Shown here in pieces: positions 12,466-24,900 of a stretch of 64,000 nucleotides of DNA. This stretch comes from Liquidambar formosana (Eukaryota > Streptophyta > Magnoliopsida > Saxifragales > Altingiaceae), in assembly GCA_039720395.1 (NCBI GenBank), contig CM077820.1:11865848-11929847 (forward strand), written 5' to 3'. The position numbers and the translations under genes are program-made. A model generated the notes under the pieces. It was not told the DNA's origin. It did not search any database and saw only the letters and a list, made by a program, of their open reading frames with translations. How positions within the stretch are numbered: the first letter of the stretch is position 1; the number at the start of each line of letters is the position of its first letter.

Positions 12466-12705
12466 TAGAATGGAAAGGGAATGGAATGCGAACGAGAATG
12501 GAACGAGAGTGACTATTCCATTCCATTGTTTGGTAAGGGGTAGGAATGATATGAGATAGATCAAGTAGGATTTATTCTTTCCTTGGGAGGAATAGAGGGA
12601 ATATAATGTTGATTCCTTTCCTTATAACCAACAAAACATTCCAATATATGCTAGAAATGGAATGGCCATTTGATTTCCACCATCGTTTCAACCTACCAAC
12701 TGCAG
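12466..12705. mobile_element. GGAATGG-type repeat element, copy 1
   Basis: It carries clusters of GGAATGGAATG-like and ATTCCATTCC-like motifs plus a TTTGGTAAGG segment. The same vocabulary recurs at 28411-29213 and 29362-29560. Exact ends are unclear. Confidence 0.4.
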
Positions 12706-13261
12706 CCTAAGAGTAAAAAGTTCTAGACCACATGTAAGTTGATCTTTCCTCATATATGTAAATTACACTCGCATTTTGGTGAAAATACAGAGTTCTTACA
12801 TCTATCTTTGAAAATTACACACCCCTGCTTCTTAACTTTTGGCATATGATTATAAGAACCACCTCTCCGTTAACTCGTGCATGATTAGTGGGATAGACAA
12901 AAATACTTACAGTCGTTCTAAATTTATGAAAATATCTATTTTATTTTTAATATCTTATGAGACTATAAAGAATAAATTTTTTCATGCCCCAATAACTATT
13001 TGCTAAAATTTATTTGAGCTCCATTAGTCAAGACACAAAAAAAAAAAAAAAAAGAAAAAAAAGAAAAAGGTTTATAATGAGCTCTTGGATTGAATAGTAT
13101 AGTTATAGGTATGCCCTTTGAGTGAAAGCATGTAATTTGAAAATTTGATTTAAATTTTTTATTAAAATTAGATTTTATGACATGATCCATCTAAGTAATC
13201 CAAAATGTGATCTATCTAAAAAGTTTCTAATGTACCATGAAGCCAACAGTCAAATACAAAT

Positions 13262-13649
13262 GAGGAGGGTTCCGTTGACATTTAGTGTAAAACTTTTTAT
13301 ATTTACACCCGTTAATATTTTTCTTTAGAAATCATATTTTTCCAATTCAACCTGTTGGATTATATATTCTTGTTATACATGTCATGTATGCCGAATTTCA
13401 ACTTAATCGAAGATTAGGAGCTGTCATCCATAAAGTGCTCAAAATTAAAGTTTTATTTATTAAAAGAAATGTAAGTTTATGGATTAAACACTTCCCACCA
13501 TCCGATTAACTTGAAATTTGGCATGCATGACGTGCATGATAGGAATAGGTATTCTAAGGGTTGGATAGGCGAAATATGATTTTTATAAAAAGATATTGAC
13601 AGGTGTAAGTGCAAAAAATTTTACACTAAGTGTCAACGGAATCCTCCCT
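13262..13649. mobile_element. Mutator-type foldback MITE with 9 bp target duplication
   Basis: The left end GAGGAGGGTTCCGTTGACA and the right end (minus strand) AGGGAGGATTCCGTTGACA pair, and pairing continues for much of each half (TTTACACC..., CATATTT..., ATGCATGC...). It is a 388 bp foldback. The flanks AATACAAAT (13253-13261) and AATACAAAT (13650-13658) are a perfect 9 bp repeat, the length typical of Mutator-like transposases. No coding capacity. Confidence 0.8.
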
Positions 13650-14323
13650 AATACAAATTTCAAACTAAACTTTATGTTTTAATTCAATTTAATAATAATA
13701 TTCTAAAGCGTAAAAATGAAAATTAACGACAATTGTTCACAGCATTTATCGACGGTAGTGATGGCCAACAGTTATAGGTATGTTCTTAATGTTCTTTATC
13801 ACAACATTTAGACTTGTTTGGGAACGGACTGGCTTGAAAATTGGAAAATTTGTCCATTAATTGTCATAATGCTTCCTCATGGCTTTTCTAATTTGAACCA
13901 ATCCACCTTTGATATATCCTAAAGTTCACTAGGCTGAATCCAATTTGGTTAGTGCTTTTCACACATTTACCACTGACTTGATTCTCTTTGGTTATTTCTC
14001 TTCACACATTTACCATTGGCTCGATATATCTTGTTTAGTTGTTGCACTTCACACATTTACCATTTCAGTATTGTGAAATGAAATTTTACTGATGATATTC
14101 ACATTACTTAATTGCCCTGGAAATGTAGTGCGTGGCATCTTGTTTTTCCGTAGAAAGATTTACTTATAAATGGGGCAGAAGGTGAAATGCACACTTTATT
14201 TCTTCACTCAATCTCAGCTCAACTCATTATATAATCACCTCCTCATCACCTTCTATATGAGAATGTTACAATTGTTATCCTTATTTTTCTTGATTCTATT
14301 TTTGAAGTATTGGAGGAAACTAA

Positions 14324-15290
14324 CACTAGAAAAAAATGGGTGGACCTGCGACAGAACTTGGGAACAGTATTTTAATATCGTCTTCGGTAATTGATGCTAA
14401 GGCACAGGTAATAATTACAGTCCCCAAAAAATACTTTCCTACAGAAAATTGCATTATGAAATGGTATCATACCGTAGCTAATTTGAGAATTGAGACCATA
14501 TAATACCGTAGTTATACCATCTAAATATACATATACCCCCTTCTCCACTTTCGAGGTAACCATTACACCATTCATTCACTGATATTTTTGCAGATATCAT
14601 TTCTAAAGAGAGCTGAGACCTCTTCCCACCCTGATCACGCTGACCGTGCAGCCGACCACGTTGGAACTTGCCATCACGTCGGATTTTTGCTGGACCACAC
14701 ACCTACACTCGTCAATTTTGGTACAGATCTCTCTATCTGTATCTCTCTCGCTTTCCCTAATGTATTCTTTCATTAGTGTTTCATGAACCTTTGATTTTCA
14801 TGTATGATCTACCTAATAGATTTAAATGTCATTGAATAAGATGTAGGGGACAATTTTACATATTTTGCATTAGGTTTCCATGGAAGCAATTTTAGATCTG
14901 CAATTGCTATGCGAAGCTTTTCTCTAATTCTCTGTATGAACACACACAACAACTTGTAGTATTATATGAGTCTCTGAATGGGTGCTTTCATTAGGATTAT
15001 AGTTGACAGGCAATTGCCCTTCCATCCCACATGCTGGAGCGCGTGATTGGGTCTTGGCCAAATTCAATGAAGCTTGGAGAGATTGGAAATACTTACTCAA
15101 ATGTGATTGGTCCAATGCAATGCGACTTTTGGAGCAACAATATGAATTCCATCCAGAGAAAGATGTGGTTCATAACCAATTGGTGAAATTGGTGGACTAT
15201 TGGCATACGACTTACAGCGTGGTATGGAATGATCGACTATATAGCTTAGGTGTGATTGTTGCATGTGCATTTTATATGTTATAGGTTGAT
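14324..15290 (+). mobile_element. Possible CACTA-type transposon remnant
   Basis: Directly after the duplicated block (TATTGGAGGAAACTAA) comes CACTAGAAAAAAATGGG, which looks like a CACTA terminal repeat. Copy A lacks the following DNA. At 15030-15210 the plus strand encodes ARDWVLAKFNEAWRDWKYLL and, after a gap, HNQLVKLVDYWHT. The (W-R-D-x-K ... L-V-x-Y-W) pattern resembles the plant Ptta/En/Spm transposase-associated domain. A splice-like TTTTTGCAG precedes an open stretch at 14594. I could not find the 3' CACTA end, so this may instead be a host gene relic. Confidence 0.35.
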
Positions 15291-17640
15291 TTAAGCTTTG
15301 ATATTGACTGTACTTGACTATATTATTTCAACATTAAATGCAGAAAATGAGCGAATATAATGGAAGGCTCTTGCTAGTCCGTTCTACTTAAAATTTTACG
15401 ACCCGGCTTGCTATGTTATTATATGACTTTAACAATAATAGCTATGATAGCAGAGCTTTGGACATACTTGAGTAGTAGAATTCAGGGTTCTAGGTAGTTA
15501 AGAAATTCATATTAGTGATAGTTTTATGCTTCGGTTACGATTAGTTGTTAAATCATATCTGCATTGATTAGTAGGAATTTAGGATTGCTATATTCTTGCA
15601 TGAATATATGAAGAACAAAGATAAAACTAAGTTTGTTCGAGGCAAGGTTAAGTGTCATCTTTTATAGAGAAGAAATGGTGGGGTTGGTTCTAGAAGGCTT
15701 TGTCTAAGATTGAAGAGAATAAATAGTGGATTGTTAGATCATAGCTGCATTGAAAGAGAGAACTATAAATATTCAAGTTGACAAGAGAATGAACATGGGA
15801 TGACTTAAATGTATTATGGAGCTTCCTGTAATGCCATAGAAATCACATGAATTTTTCCTAGTTTAATGGTTGTTAATTTCCCAGATATCTGAAACTATGT
15901 AGGTAATTCTCTTGGCAGATTATAGGCTGTGGGTCAGATACTTAGATTCAAGCATGGGCTTATGCCACATGATAGGGTTCCAGTGTTTGTCATGACTTGC
16001 CGTTTTGCATGAGATTATGATGAACAATGGTGTAATTTGGTTTGTTTGATGGATTGGAAATGCATGTCAAATTTTATTTAGAGAAACACAGGAAGTTGTT
16101 AAGCTCCAGCTGATCAGATTGGTTGTTTGATTTATATATGGATTGGTTAATGGAAATTTAGGGTCGGAGTGTCTTCTTTTGCCCATGTGCGCAGATTTGA
16201 TTATTTTTCCCTAAAGGAAATATATTATGTAATATTGTAGGTTAGCAAGGGAATGAAATTTGTTGTCTTTATATCTCTCTTTTGGCTTCCAGTATTGAAT
16301 TGAGAACATTTTTATTTTTCTGTTTTATACGTTTCTTTCAGCTTAATTCCATTATTGAATTTAGACCATTTTACACAAACTGTAGTTGTTAAAGACTACT
16401 AAAAACCTACATGATTGTTTTTCTGCTTATTTTTTTATTTTTTTAATTTTTTGCATTAATATTTTCACTTTTCATTGTGTTTCTCCAGGGAATTCTGTTG
16501 CAGCGTTTGGGGAAGATTGACAAGAAATATTTTCAAACAAAGAAGTTGTATGGGCTTAGGAATAGGACTAAATGGAATTGTGTATTTTTTAGGGTCTTGA
16601 TTGGCTCCTGCATTCAGACTTTGATTGTGTATTTTTTGTACAGGAACTATCTTTTGGTTAATCTTGAATATTAAGCATGAATTAAAATGGTTTAACCTCT
16701 GTCCTGGATGTTGGTTTGCTTATATTTTACTCTATTCTATTATCTAGAAAAAAAACAAAGAAATGTCTTTTAATATATATATATATCTTTTGGTTTCTCC
16801 GATCAGATTATACCATTTGCTACAAGACAAGGTAAGGTAGTGGAGTGATATGGGCCAAGTGGGCCATGTGTAAGAATATGGTAGCCTACCTTCAGGAACG
16901 GTACTCTACTGTCGCTCAAATAGCCCTGGTCTCACTTAAGTACCGTCTCCATGCACACTTGTGCAAGCTGTCAGACTTATCTACTAGAGTAAATTATAGA
17001 TAACCCTCTTGAAATATGGGAGCAGTAGATAATTCTCATTATAATTTAATTTTTGTCAATTTATTTCATTGTCATTCACCGTTAATGAAAATTGACAAAA
17101 ATTAATCATGTCGTTACGCATGTAATATTGTTAACGTACTTATGTTGCCCAAAATAGTTGGAATCCTCGTCGGCGTCATGGTCAATTAGGTGACCATCGA
17201 TGATTGATTTTGTCTTCTAATTAAATTAGGAGGCACATTGATAAAATTAAAATATAAAAGGGTTATCTGCTGGCCTTCTATACTTCAAGGAGTTTTCTGC
17301 AATTTACCCTATTTATTATGATGCTTTACCAGCTAATTCTTTTGTGAGGGATTTAGTCCAGTCATTAGTATTGTAACAACTGCCGCTTACTAAACTGACT
17401 TAAAATGAATATTATTTGCTTCACTTTTGTACGTTGTTACAAGAATTGAAAAATTCAGCTGATCAAGATTTCAAATATCTTTTTTATTATTTTATTCTTA
17501 GACTTAAGTCTTTTAATGTTATATTTTTTATGTTAATTAATTAATACACAGCAAGTATTGTCTAATCTTTGTGCTATGTAATTCTAAAAGAATTCATGTG
17601 AATTTCTAGTATGATCAACAAACACCAAACCGACTAATCC
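15291..17640. other. Unassigned DNA present only in copy B
   Basis: No counterpart in copy A and no convincing gene. It may be the rest of the element starting at 14324. A 65-residue ORF at 16477-16674 has no recognisable domain. Confidence 0.4.
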
Positions 17641-18050
17641 ATAAAATATATAGATACAAAGAAAGCCTATTGGTTTATATTTTGGCATCTAACTTGATAT
17701 GAATAAGGATACTTCTCACCTCTTTTTTTGATTTAATTGAAATCTCTGAATAATTCTTCAGATTTGATTTGAAAAGTTCTGAAACTCCTAAGTAATTAAT
17801 AGCTAGAGTCATAGTATTAGATCTAAAAGGGCTACCATATGCAAGAAATAAAGGAGAATGTGACAATGATAAGAAAAATTTAGGATACGGAGAAGCTCAA
17901 ATAAGCTAAAATTGAGGAGAAAAAAAAAGGAGAAAGAAGGAAGCATCTTTTTTTAGGGGGGGAAAAAAACATTTAAAGATTATCATTATTATTATTTGAT
18001 AGATTTACTCCTTTCATTTTTCCATATTTTCTACTTATTTATTTTTGGAT

Positions 18051-18365
18051 AATACTTGGCTCCTCACAGTGGAGGAACAACTTCTCCTCCCTCCCACTCA
18101 TATTATGCCACGTGTCTAACATAACAAATGAGAATTGATTGTGTACATGTATCCTTATATAATGTTATTATAGACACGCGTCCATGTATTCATGTATATG
18201 TATTCATGTGTCCAAATGAATATGAATATGTGTTCATTTATTTGTATTCACGTGTCCACATGTTCGTATCCACATATCTATATTTTTTAAAATAATTATG
18301 ATACGCGGCATAATATGAGTGGGAAGGAGGAAGAGTTACTGCTTCACTATGAGGAATTAAGTATT
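18051..18365. mobile_element. Foldback MITE (AATACTTGGCTCCTCA ends)
   Basis: The left end AATACTTGGCTCCTCACAGT matches the inverted right end AATACTTAATTCCTCATAGT. Inner segments CTCATATTATGCC and CGGCATAATATGAG also pair. It is 315 bp with an AT/TGTATTCA-rich centre. No clear target duplication. Confidence 0.6.
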
Positions 18366-19024
18366 GTTTTTTTTCTTTATCTATTTTATGTTGGTAACAA
18401 CTAAGAACATCATGCAAGTATATATAAATCTACTCATCCACTAATGGAAATGAGGACCTCTCCTTCCAAAAAAAAAAAAAAAAAAAATGAAGTGCCGTTA
18501 GACTAACACGCCATTAGCCTGATTTTCTACAAGGAAGCAATCACGATTCATAATTCTCCCATTGAGAAATTCTAATCTACTTAAAAGCATGGGCTTGCAC
18601 TCAAATCCCAATATCTACTCATCCCATTCTGATCCCGTTCACCTTAGCTTGAGCCCAGGACTATTTATACTGGTACAGTTAGCATGGCTTAAACTATTGA
18701 GGAAGTCTTTCAAGCTACTGTAGGTTGTATAAGATTTTTAATTTTTAATTTATTTTATTTTATTATTTGGATTTATATAAGATTCAGCTCAATCTTCCAT
18801 CCACTAATCAAGGCTAGTCGAGCAAAGGGAACCAAAAACGTGAGCGCCCACCCTTAGGGTTAAGAAGGTACATATATTAGATGACAAAATTAAATTTTGC
18901 TATAAAGATGGCTTCAACGAATGACCATAAGATTGTTAGGGAATGTGAATTACTAGGGGAGGGTTAACAGGCATTAATGGCATGTGGACACTGTAGTGAG
19001 TGGTGACGGTTGATGAAGTGGCAA

Positions 19025-19282
19025 GAGTTGGGATTCGGTGTTGAGGTGAAAAAACTTAACACTGTACTGGGCTAAGCAGATGGCGACACATTAGCGTGCA
19101 CCGAGGTGCAAATCAACGACTCAGGTCACAAGTTTAAAAAACACTCTCATTGAGGTCATTTTAGCAAAGCTTTTTGAAGTTGTGATTCAAATTGTTGATT
19201 TGCACTTCAGTGTTGAGGTGTCACCATCCGCTTAGTCTAGTATGGTGTTACATTTTTTCACGTCAGTACTAAATCCCAACTC
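19025..19282. mobile_element. Foldback MITE (GAGTTGGGATT ends)
   Basis: GAGTTGGGATTCGGTGTTGA on the left pairs with GAGTTGGGATTTAGTACTGA (minus strand) on the right, and GTGAAAAAACTTAACAC and GCAAATCAACRA segments pair inside. The flanks start with a shared AAGTG (AAGTGGCAA and AAGTGACTG), a possible decayed 9 bp duplication. Confidence 0.6.
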
Positions 19283-20395
19283 AAGTGACTGGTGTAATTC
19301 GGTTGATGGGATAGCAATTTGAGCATATATTAATTTTGCAGGAAAAAGAAGTTGGAATAATTTAAGAGGTTTTGCTAATATATCACCTCCAACTCTCTGG
19401 GTAGGTTTGTTAACAATTCATGACACGCTTGTTGGTAATTCAAAATCGATATTCCAATTCTAAGGAATGGATTGAGTGGTCCTAAGGGCCACCTCTATAG
19501 ACATTGTTATGTAATTGTCCAATACATCCATGTCGGATTGGAGGACTGCATATGCCCATGGGTCGAATGCGTAAGCACATTGAAACTTCCTAATATCCAA
19601 AAGATAGGAAATGGAGATTCTTGTCTAAACGTTAGTTGGATTAAATTTATTGGGCATTTCTACTTCACATCCATCAACATTCAAATTAGAACAAGCTATC
19701 ACTTAGGCCGGCCGGTGAGTATGCACACACTTTTTTTTTTTTTTTTTGGGTTACAGAAGTATGCACACCTAACGAAAGCAAGGATATAAATTTTCTTTAC
19801 TAACCTAAAGCATTTTTTATTGGGACAAAAAATAAATAAACAAACAATTTTTCTTTGCCGACCTAGTACAATTTTTCGCTATATATATATATATTTTAAT
19901 TACCAGAATAATTCATGTCTCTAACATCATTCCAACCCCTCATGCATTAAAAGTCACTATTCTCTAAATTGCTTCCAAAACATGCATAACTTTGACACCA
20001 TATTTCAAATAACGGCCAAAAACTTCTCCAAAATTTCACAAATAAATATGACAGATGAGACTAATGAAACAAACTTACTCTACAGAAGATGTCGATCGAC
20101 AATTTTAAAGTGTGTGGCCATCATACCCTACACCAAGGTCTAAATTTCTATAGAAGTGCCTATATATCTTTTATCTACTAAAGCATTAGTTACAGAATGT
20201 TGTATATTGTGCATCTTGGCCACTAAATAATTTTTTTAAGGGTTCAAAAAAAAAATCCAAGTAGGCTTGAGAAACATATATTCATGATAAATTTAATGCA
20301 AACAACCAGAAGACCCATTTGATGTACTGATAGCCTGAAACTCACTTTATTTAATAAAATTTCTTTTTCTCATCAAAAAAAAAAGGAAAAAGGGG

Positions 20396-20462
20396 CCAGA
20401 AGACCCTACCTTACCATCGCCAAACCCATCAAAACCACACCAACCAATGCACCATTAGCCAT
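20396..20462 (-). repeat. Extra copy of the membrane-span-coding DNA downstream of the gene
   Basis: This 67 bp segment (CCATCGCCAAACCCATCAAA ... CCATTAGCCATGACA) repeats the coding DNA at 20553-20617 of the neighbouring gene, about 40 bp past its stop. The same arrangement exists in copy A at 11605-11670, so this small duplication is older than the segmental duplication. Confidence 0.7.
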
Positions 20463-20504
20463 GACAACAATTATAACATGACTTATTATTTATATATATT
20501 ATTT

Positions 20505-21134
20505 CTAAGTAGGAGTTACAGAAAATCCATGCTCTATGTAATGAAAACAACCAGAAAACCTCACCATCAGCAAACCCATCAAAACCATACCAAGCAAAAC
20601 ACCACTGGCCATGACACCACCGTACTTCCTTATCCAAACCCTAACCACCTCTTCTCTTCTCACAACCCTCTCCGGCTCGACCTTAGCCACCACCACTTCC
20701 TCCTCCGGTGGCTTCTCTTCGATCACTCCATCATAAAAAACTTGTACATCGTCTTCTTCGCAAACACGTGAATCCAAGCCATCAGAACCTTCCCCGTCGT
20801 CGTCGTTGAGACATGACTCGGTGCAAGAACAAGTCGAAATGGTATCAATATGGTCAATCGCCGAAGTTCTGAAATCGTCCCAGTCATGAAAGGCCGTCTC
20901 AAGTTCAACGAGTCGATGGGCAATGTGCTCCAAGTGGTGAGGCTTTTTGGGATGCGAGGCGATTTCGGCGGACAGGAGATTGTTTAAGAATACGAATCTT
21001 TGGTCGATGCCTTCGGAGAGAAGTTGGTGGCACGGGTTCTCGGCCGGGAAAGTGAACACTTGGTTGAGTTCGGATTCCAGTTCTTGTAGTTTTTTCTGCA
21101 AGATTGCGTATCTCTTTGTCATTTTTGCATGCAT
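20505..21134 (-). CDS. Plant-specific protein with coiled coil and C-terminal membrane anchor
   Basis: One open exon of 209 codons. Residues 5-25 (MTKRYAILQKKLQELESELN) and about 40-90 are helical and charged, with a conserved-looking stretch (FLNNLLSAEIASHP, HLEHIAHRLVELETAFHDWD) typical of a small uncharacterised plant family whose members often start MTKRY; the second Met (residue 5) may therefore be the true start. An acidic linker follows (DDDGEGSDGLD, EEDDVQVFYD, EEKPPEEEVVVAKVEPERV), then a basic patch (RREEVVRVWIRKYGG) and a hydrophobic span (VMASGVLLGMVLMGLLMVRF) 20 residues from the end. This suggests a tail-anchored protein with its N-terminus in the cytosol. No catalytic motif. 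Codon bias is GC-rich compared with the flanks, which supports a real gene. Function unknown; a truncated copy lies at 11590-11770. Confidence 0.8.
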   Translation of the reverse strand: MHAKMTKRYAILQKKLQELESELNQVFTFPAENPCHQLLSEGIDQRFVFLNNLLSAEIASHPKKPHHLEHIAHRLVELETAFHDWDDFRTSAIDHIDTISTCSCTESCLNDDDGEGSDGLDSRVCEEDDVQVFYDGVIEEKPPEEEVVVAKVEPERVVRREEVVRVWIRKYGGVMASGVLLGMVLMGLLMVRFSGCFHYIEHGFSVTPT

Positions 21135-22598
21135 GCACTCTCTTTCTTTGTTCTATTTGGTAGTGGGGTCGAATGTATGAGGGGGAAGGAGTTGATAGAA
21201 TTGTTGGAGATTGATCAAGGGAGTTGTGATAATGGGAGGTGACGGTTACCATCCATGGATGGGAGTTAATGTGACGGTTGAGGGTGGGTTTGGCTTCCAT
21301 TAATTAACCCTTTGTAGACTAGTTTCCCATCCCTCCTGTTCGCTGCCATGTCAGTGCCACATCAGCAAGAAAGAGAAATGAAATATATCCAAGTCCAAGT
21401 GGATCCGAAGTGAAAGTTATTGTCAATTGGATCGGTCAACGGCATAATAGTATGGTATAATTTGTCTTACTTGTTAAGCGAGTAAACCTTGAATTCAAAT
21501 TTGTGGAGAAACATTTATTTATATTTGTTGATAATTTGACATTAAGAGGGATTATGATAGATTCTATCAATTGTCCAAAAAAGAAGAAAGAAAGTATGAC
21601 ATTGGGAACCGAATTTTTTTATCCAATTCTATTTGCCTAATTGGTGGCCACGTCAACTCATTGGAGGCATATTATATTTGATCTTCTAATAAAATTTTTA
21701 ATTGGTTGGTCAAGAAAGTACATCAGTTGAACAAATAAATTTGGATAAAAAAAATTGATTTATGTAGCATTACTGGCCTATATAATATGATCTTTTTATT
21801 TAATTAATTTTTTTTAAAAGCCAAATTAGAGTATCTTAAGCCCTACTCCTGCCAAGGTTTGGGCTCAGTATAATCCCCCTTGATATATAGTTCACTCGCA
21901 AACCCATGTATCTGATTGTGAGCTAAAAATTCAAACTTGAGACCAACTTAATTGAGACCTCCGTTTTGCGTTTTCTTTTTTTTTTTTTTTTTTTTTTTTT
22001 TGGGTACATTGGGAGGGATTCGAAGAATCATAATGTAACCCTCGCAGAATCATAATATATGATGATTCTGTTGAGTACCTAAACACGTGGGGTATTTATG
22101 AAAAACAAAATAAACAAAATAAAAAATAAAGTTCTCAAACCATATTTTGGAAAAATGAAATAAAATAACATTTTTAATATTGGCCAACTCTTTGAAAAGC
22201 AGCATAGAGCTTTTCAATCCTCATCATCATCATCATTATTATTTTCTTTTGGAGTAGAGATTTTTCATAATAGTATAGATTTTGTGTGTAATTACAATAA
22301 AAAAACGTATGAGAATTACACTATACTCCCTCGAAGTTTGATCTATTTTCACTTTATTCTATTATAGTTTGAAAATTATGCTATCCCCACTTCAGTTAAA
22401 CGTGGATAGCTAAAAGGGGCAAGTGTTGGACAAGAAAAAATATGATCCTTTGAGTACCTATACTTGGCCATTGATTTACTCATCTTCTTTACATAAAAGG
22501 GGCAAAGTGTTATCACATGAAATTATAGAGAGCACTTTGTGGAGAAAAAAATATTAAGGGGTAAGATGAAGTACAACTACTTGTGTAACTAAAAAAAA
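21135..22598. other. Upstream region of the membrane-protein gene
   Basis: No further gene. The first 170 bp or so are GC-richer and probably hold the 5' leader and promoter of the gene at 20505-21134. A run of about 27 T lies near 21976-22002, and CAT/TTA repeats near 22221-22245. Confidence 0.4.
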
Positions 22599-22907
22599 GG
22601 GTAAAATGCAAAAAACCCCCTCCTATTATTACCTATTTTGCAGTTTACCCCATCTAATAAAAAAACCCACTAAAAAACCCCCTATACTAATCTAGGGACT
22701 TACACCATTAACAGAAGAAGTAAAAGTCAATTTTACCCTTGATAATGCCTTATAAAATGTTGCGTTTTGTATGCAAAGGGCATCAAATCACCGGTGAGTG
22801 TCACCTACACCATCCACTCCTCCGACCTCTTCTCACCGTCACCAGAACGCATTGCTGCCCTTCTCTAGTCTTTGAAAACCATCATCGTCCACCATAGCCA
22901 TTAAAGC

Positions 22908-24895
22908 TGTCACGACCCGAAAAAAGGCTATGACGTGTCAACAGAAAGAAAAATAAATAAAATGAAATTCAAGGAATGGTTTATAATAAAAAAAATTATA
23001 ACTTTATAAAATATTTTTAGAAAATCCGGCATGGTCCTGTTTGAAAGTAGGACATACCAAGTTCTCGACAGTTTAAACCTGTTCAATTTAAAATCAAAAT
23101 AATTCAACCATCCACAACAGGTGATTAAAATAAGCTGGCATACTAGTTCCCACAGAGTTCTATTGTCAATACAGGTAGTATATAATACAATAAGTCTGTC
23201 TAAAAAATATACTGGCCATAAAATTTGTAAAATACATTTTTGCACAACATCCATAATGCAATGCTTATGCTAAGCCCGGTGTGATGCCTCCTCATAAGAG
23301 TCATCCCTACTTTGCTCAAAGTCTGCAAAAAGTTTTAGAAATAGGCGTGAGTATAACCTCAGTAGAATACATTTTTCAAAGTTGTATATCAAGGTTTTAA
23401 AACCATTATGACCAATGAAATAAAATGAGATAATGGGGGGTTGCATATTACAAATTTTAAAACAAGTACAAGAAAACATGAAAATTATTCATAACATAAT
23501 TCCGCCATATCTGGCAATTCACAACATCATCAGTCTTTCAAACTGAATAATCCTCCCCAGGTCATGCGGGGCCCTCGCGCGCGGAAATGAGAGGAAACAC
23601 TATGGATCCCTACATGGGTCCAGAAAGTAACCTCATCTTGAGGAAACACTATGAATCCTACATGGATCCAGAAAGTAACCTCATTTTGGGAATACTACGG
23701 TCATTAAGACCGGAAAGTACCCCTTATCATCACATTCATTTTTTATTTATAATTTTAGAAAAAAAATGGATTCCCAACACTTATATAAAAGTGACCCTTA
23801 AATAGTCCATTACAAGGATTTATCAAATAGGTTTTCTAAAATCAACCCATTGTATCCCAAATCATGAGGGGGGTATGCAAAACAACACCAATATAACTAA
23901 ATAGGGTATAAAACAAAACCCTAATTTCCCAAATATATGAATTCTTAAGAAATTCAAACCCCAATCCCATGTACTCATGCAAAAACCCATGATAATATAC
24001 CAAATCATGCATACAATGGTTTACAACCATGAAAAATGCACCTACCTCTCAAATAGTGGCTAGAAACGTGAATCTAAGGGTGCACACGTGTAGATCAGGG
24101 TGGAAATCACAAGATCCATGCGTTGTGGGGTCGAACCCGAGCTCCCATGGTCACACTCCACACCGTTGAGTCCCCTCTCTCTCTCTCTCTCTCTCTCTAG
24201 GTGTTTGGAGCTCAAAGTACTGAAAAATGAGAAGGTTTGGTTCGGCTAAGGGGGTTTTAAAACTACAGAGGGGCACATGCGTCATTTCAGCTGAAATGTG
24301 AGTTATCGCCTAAATCAGCCGACTCAATTTCCCATTCAGTCGACTGAATTGATGATTCAGTCGACTGAATTGACATTTCAGTCGACTCAAATTTCCCAGA
24401 ATTGAAAGTTTTGGCTTCTGTGAAATTCAGTCGACTGAAATCACAATTCAGTCGACTCAAATAGACAGAATACCCTTTACAGCCTTATTTTCATTCAAAA
24501 CATTTAAGTAATCTTTTTCATTCTTATATTAATATAAGAATGAAAAAGATTACTTTAAGTTATTTAATGAAAATAAGCAAATAACCCCCTATTTGAATCC
24601 AAATAAAATATCAGAAAAATCAAATTCCAAGTATATCAAAATCTCATTTCCAAGTTTTAGTACAAAATCTGTCGCCCGACAGATTTTCCTAAAACAAACA
24701 TGTGAGGAATTCAATCCAAACATGCTAATAAAATCCCATAAAATCACAGAAGTCTTATAATATTATAAACTTCTATTACCGCCAAAAATTATCTTTAAAA
24801 ACAAAGATTTACGAAAATTCACTTTTTCCCCACACTTAGCCAAAATTCAGCAGCTTAAACCCTTAATACCTTACTTTCAAATTACGGTTGTTACA
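22908..24895 (-). repeat. Solo LTR 1, TGTAACAACC...GTCGTGACA family, AAAGC target duplication
   Basis: The 1988 bp segment starts TGTCACGACCCG and ends ACGGTTGTTACA on the plus strand. It is flanked by a perfect AAAGC (22903-22907 and 24896-24900). Read on the minus strand its start TGTAACAACCGTAATTTGAA aligns with solo LTR 2. It has repeats of GGTTACTTTCTGGA (minus) around 23625-23690, a (TC)n run at about 24173-24199 and five AGTCGACT palindromes at 24338-24457. No internal retroelement domain adjoins it. Confidence 0.8.
24338..24457. repeat. Cluster of AGTCGACT palindromes in solo LTR 1
   Basis: AGTCGACT occurs at 24338, 24359, 24380, 24429 and 24450, mostly inside TTCAGTCGACTGAAT or TTCAGTCGACTCAAA. 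The first three are spaced exactly 21 bp, as are the last two. A degenerate copy (AGCCGACTCAA) lies at about 24317. Confidence 0.85.
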
Positions 24896-24900
24896 AAAGC

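Larger units (their letters stand above)
13865..20580. repeat. Segmental duplication, copy B
   Basis: This is the partner of 7190-11770. Anchors: 13875-14323, 17640-17945, 18590-18885, 19560-19710, 19870-20010 and 20070-20580. Copy B is longer because of insertions at 14324 onwards, 18051-18365 and 19025-19282. Its right end runs into the complete membrane-protein gene. Confidence 0.75.

Noticed and set aside
14588..14776. 62-codon plus-strand ORF as a transposase exon
   Set aside because: His/Asp-rich sequence with no domain pattern; only the later WRDWKY...LVDYW part resembles a transposase-associated domain.
20905..21300. 131-codon minus-strand ORF overlapping the membrane-protein gene
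   Set aside because: It is an overlapping frame with low-complexity composition; the 209-codon frame has the consistent coiled-coil and membrane-anchor layout and a duplicated C-terminus.
24338..24457. AGTCGACT array as a CRISPR array
   Set aside because: The repeat is only 8 bp, spacers are short and mostly A/T-rich repeats themselves, and the setting is a plant LTR.
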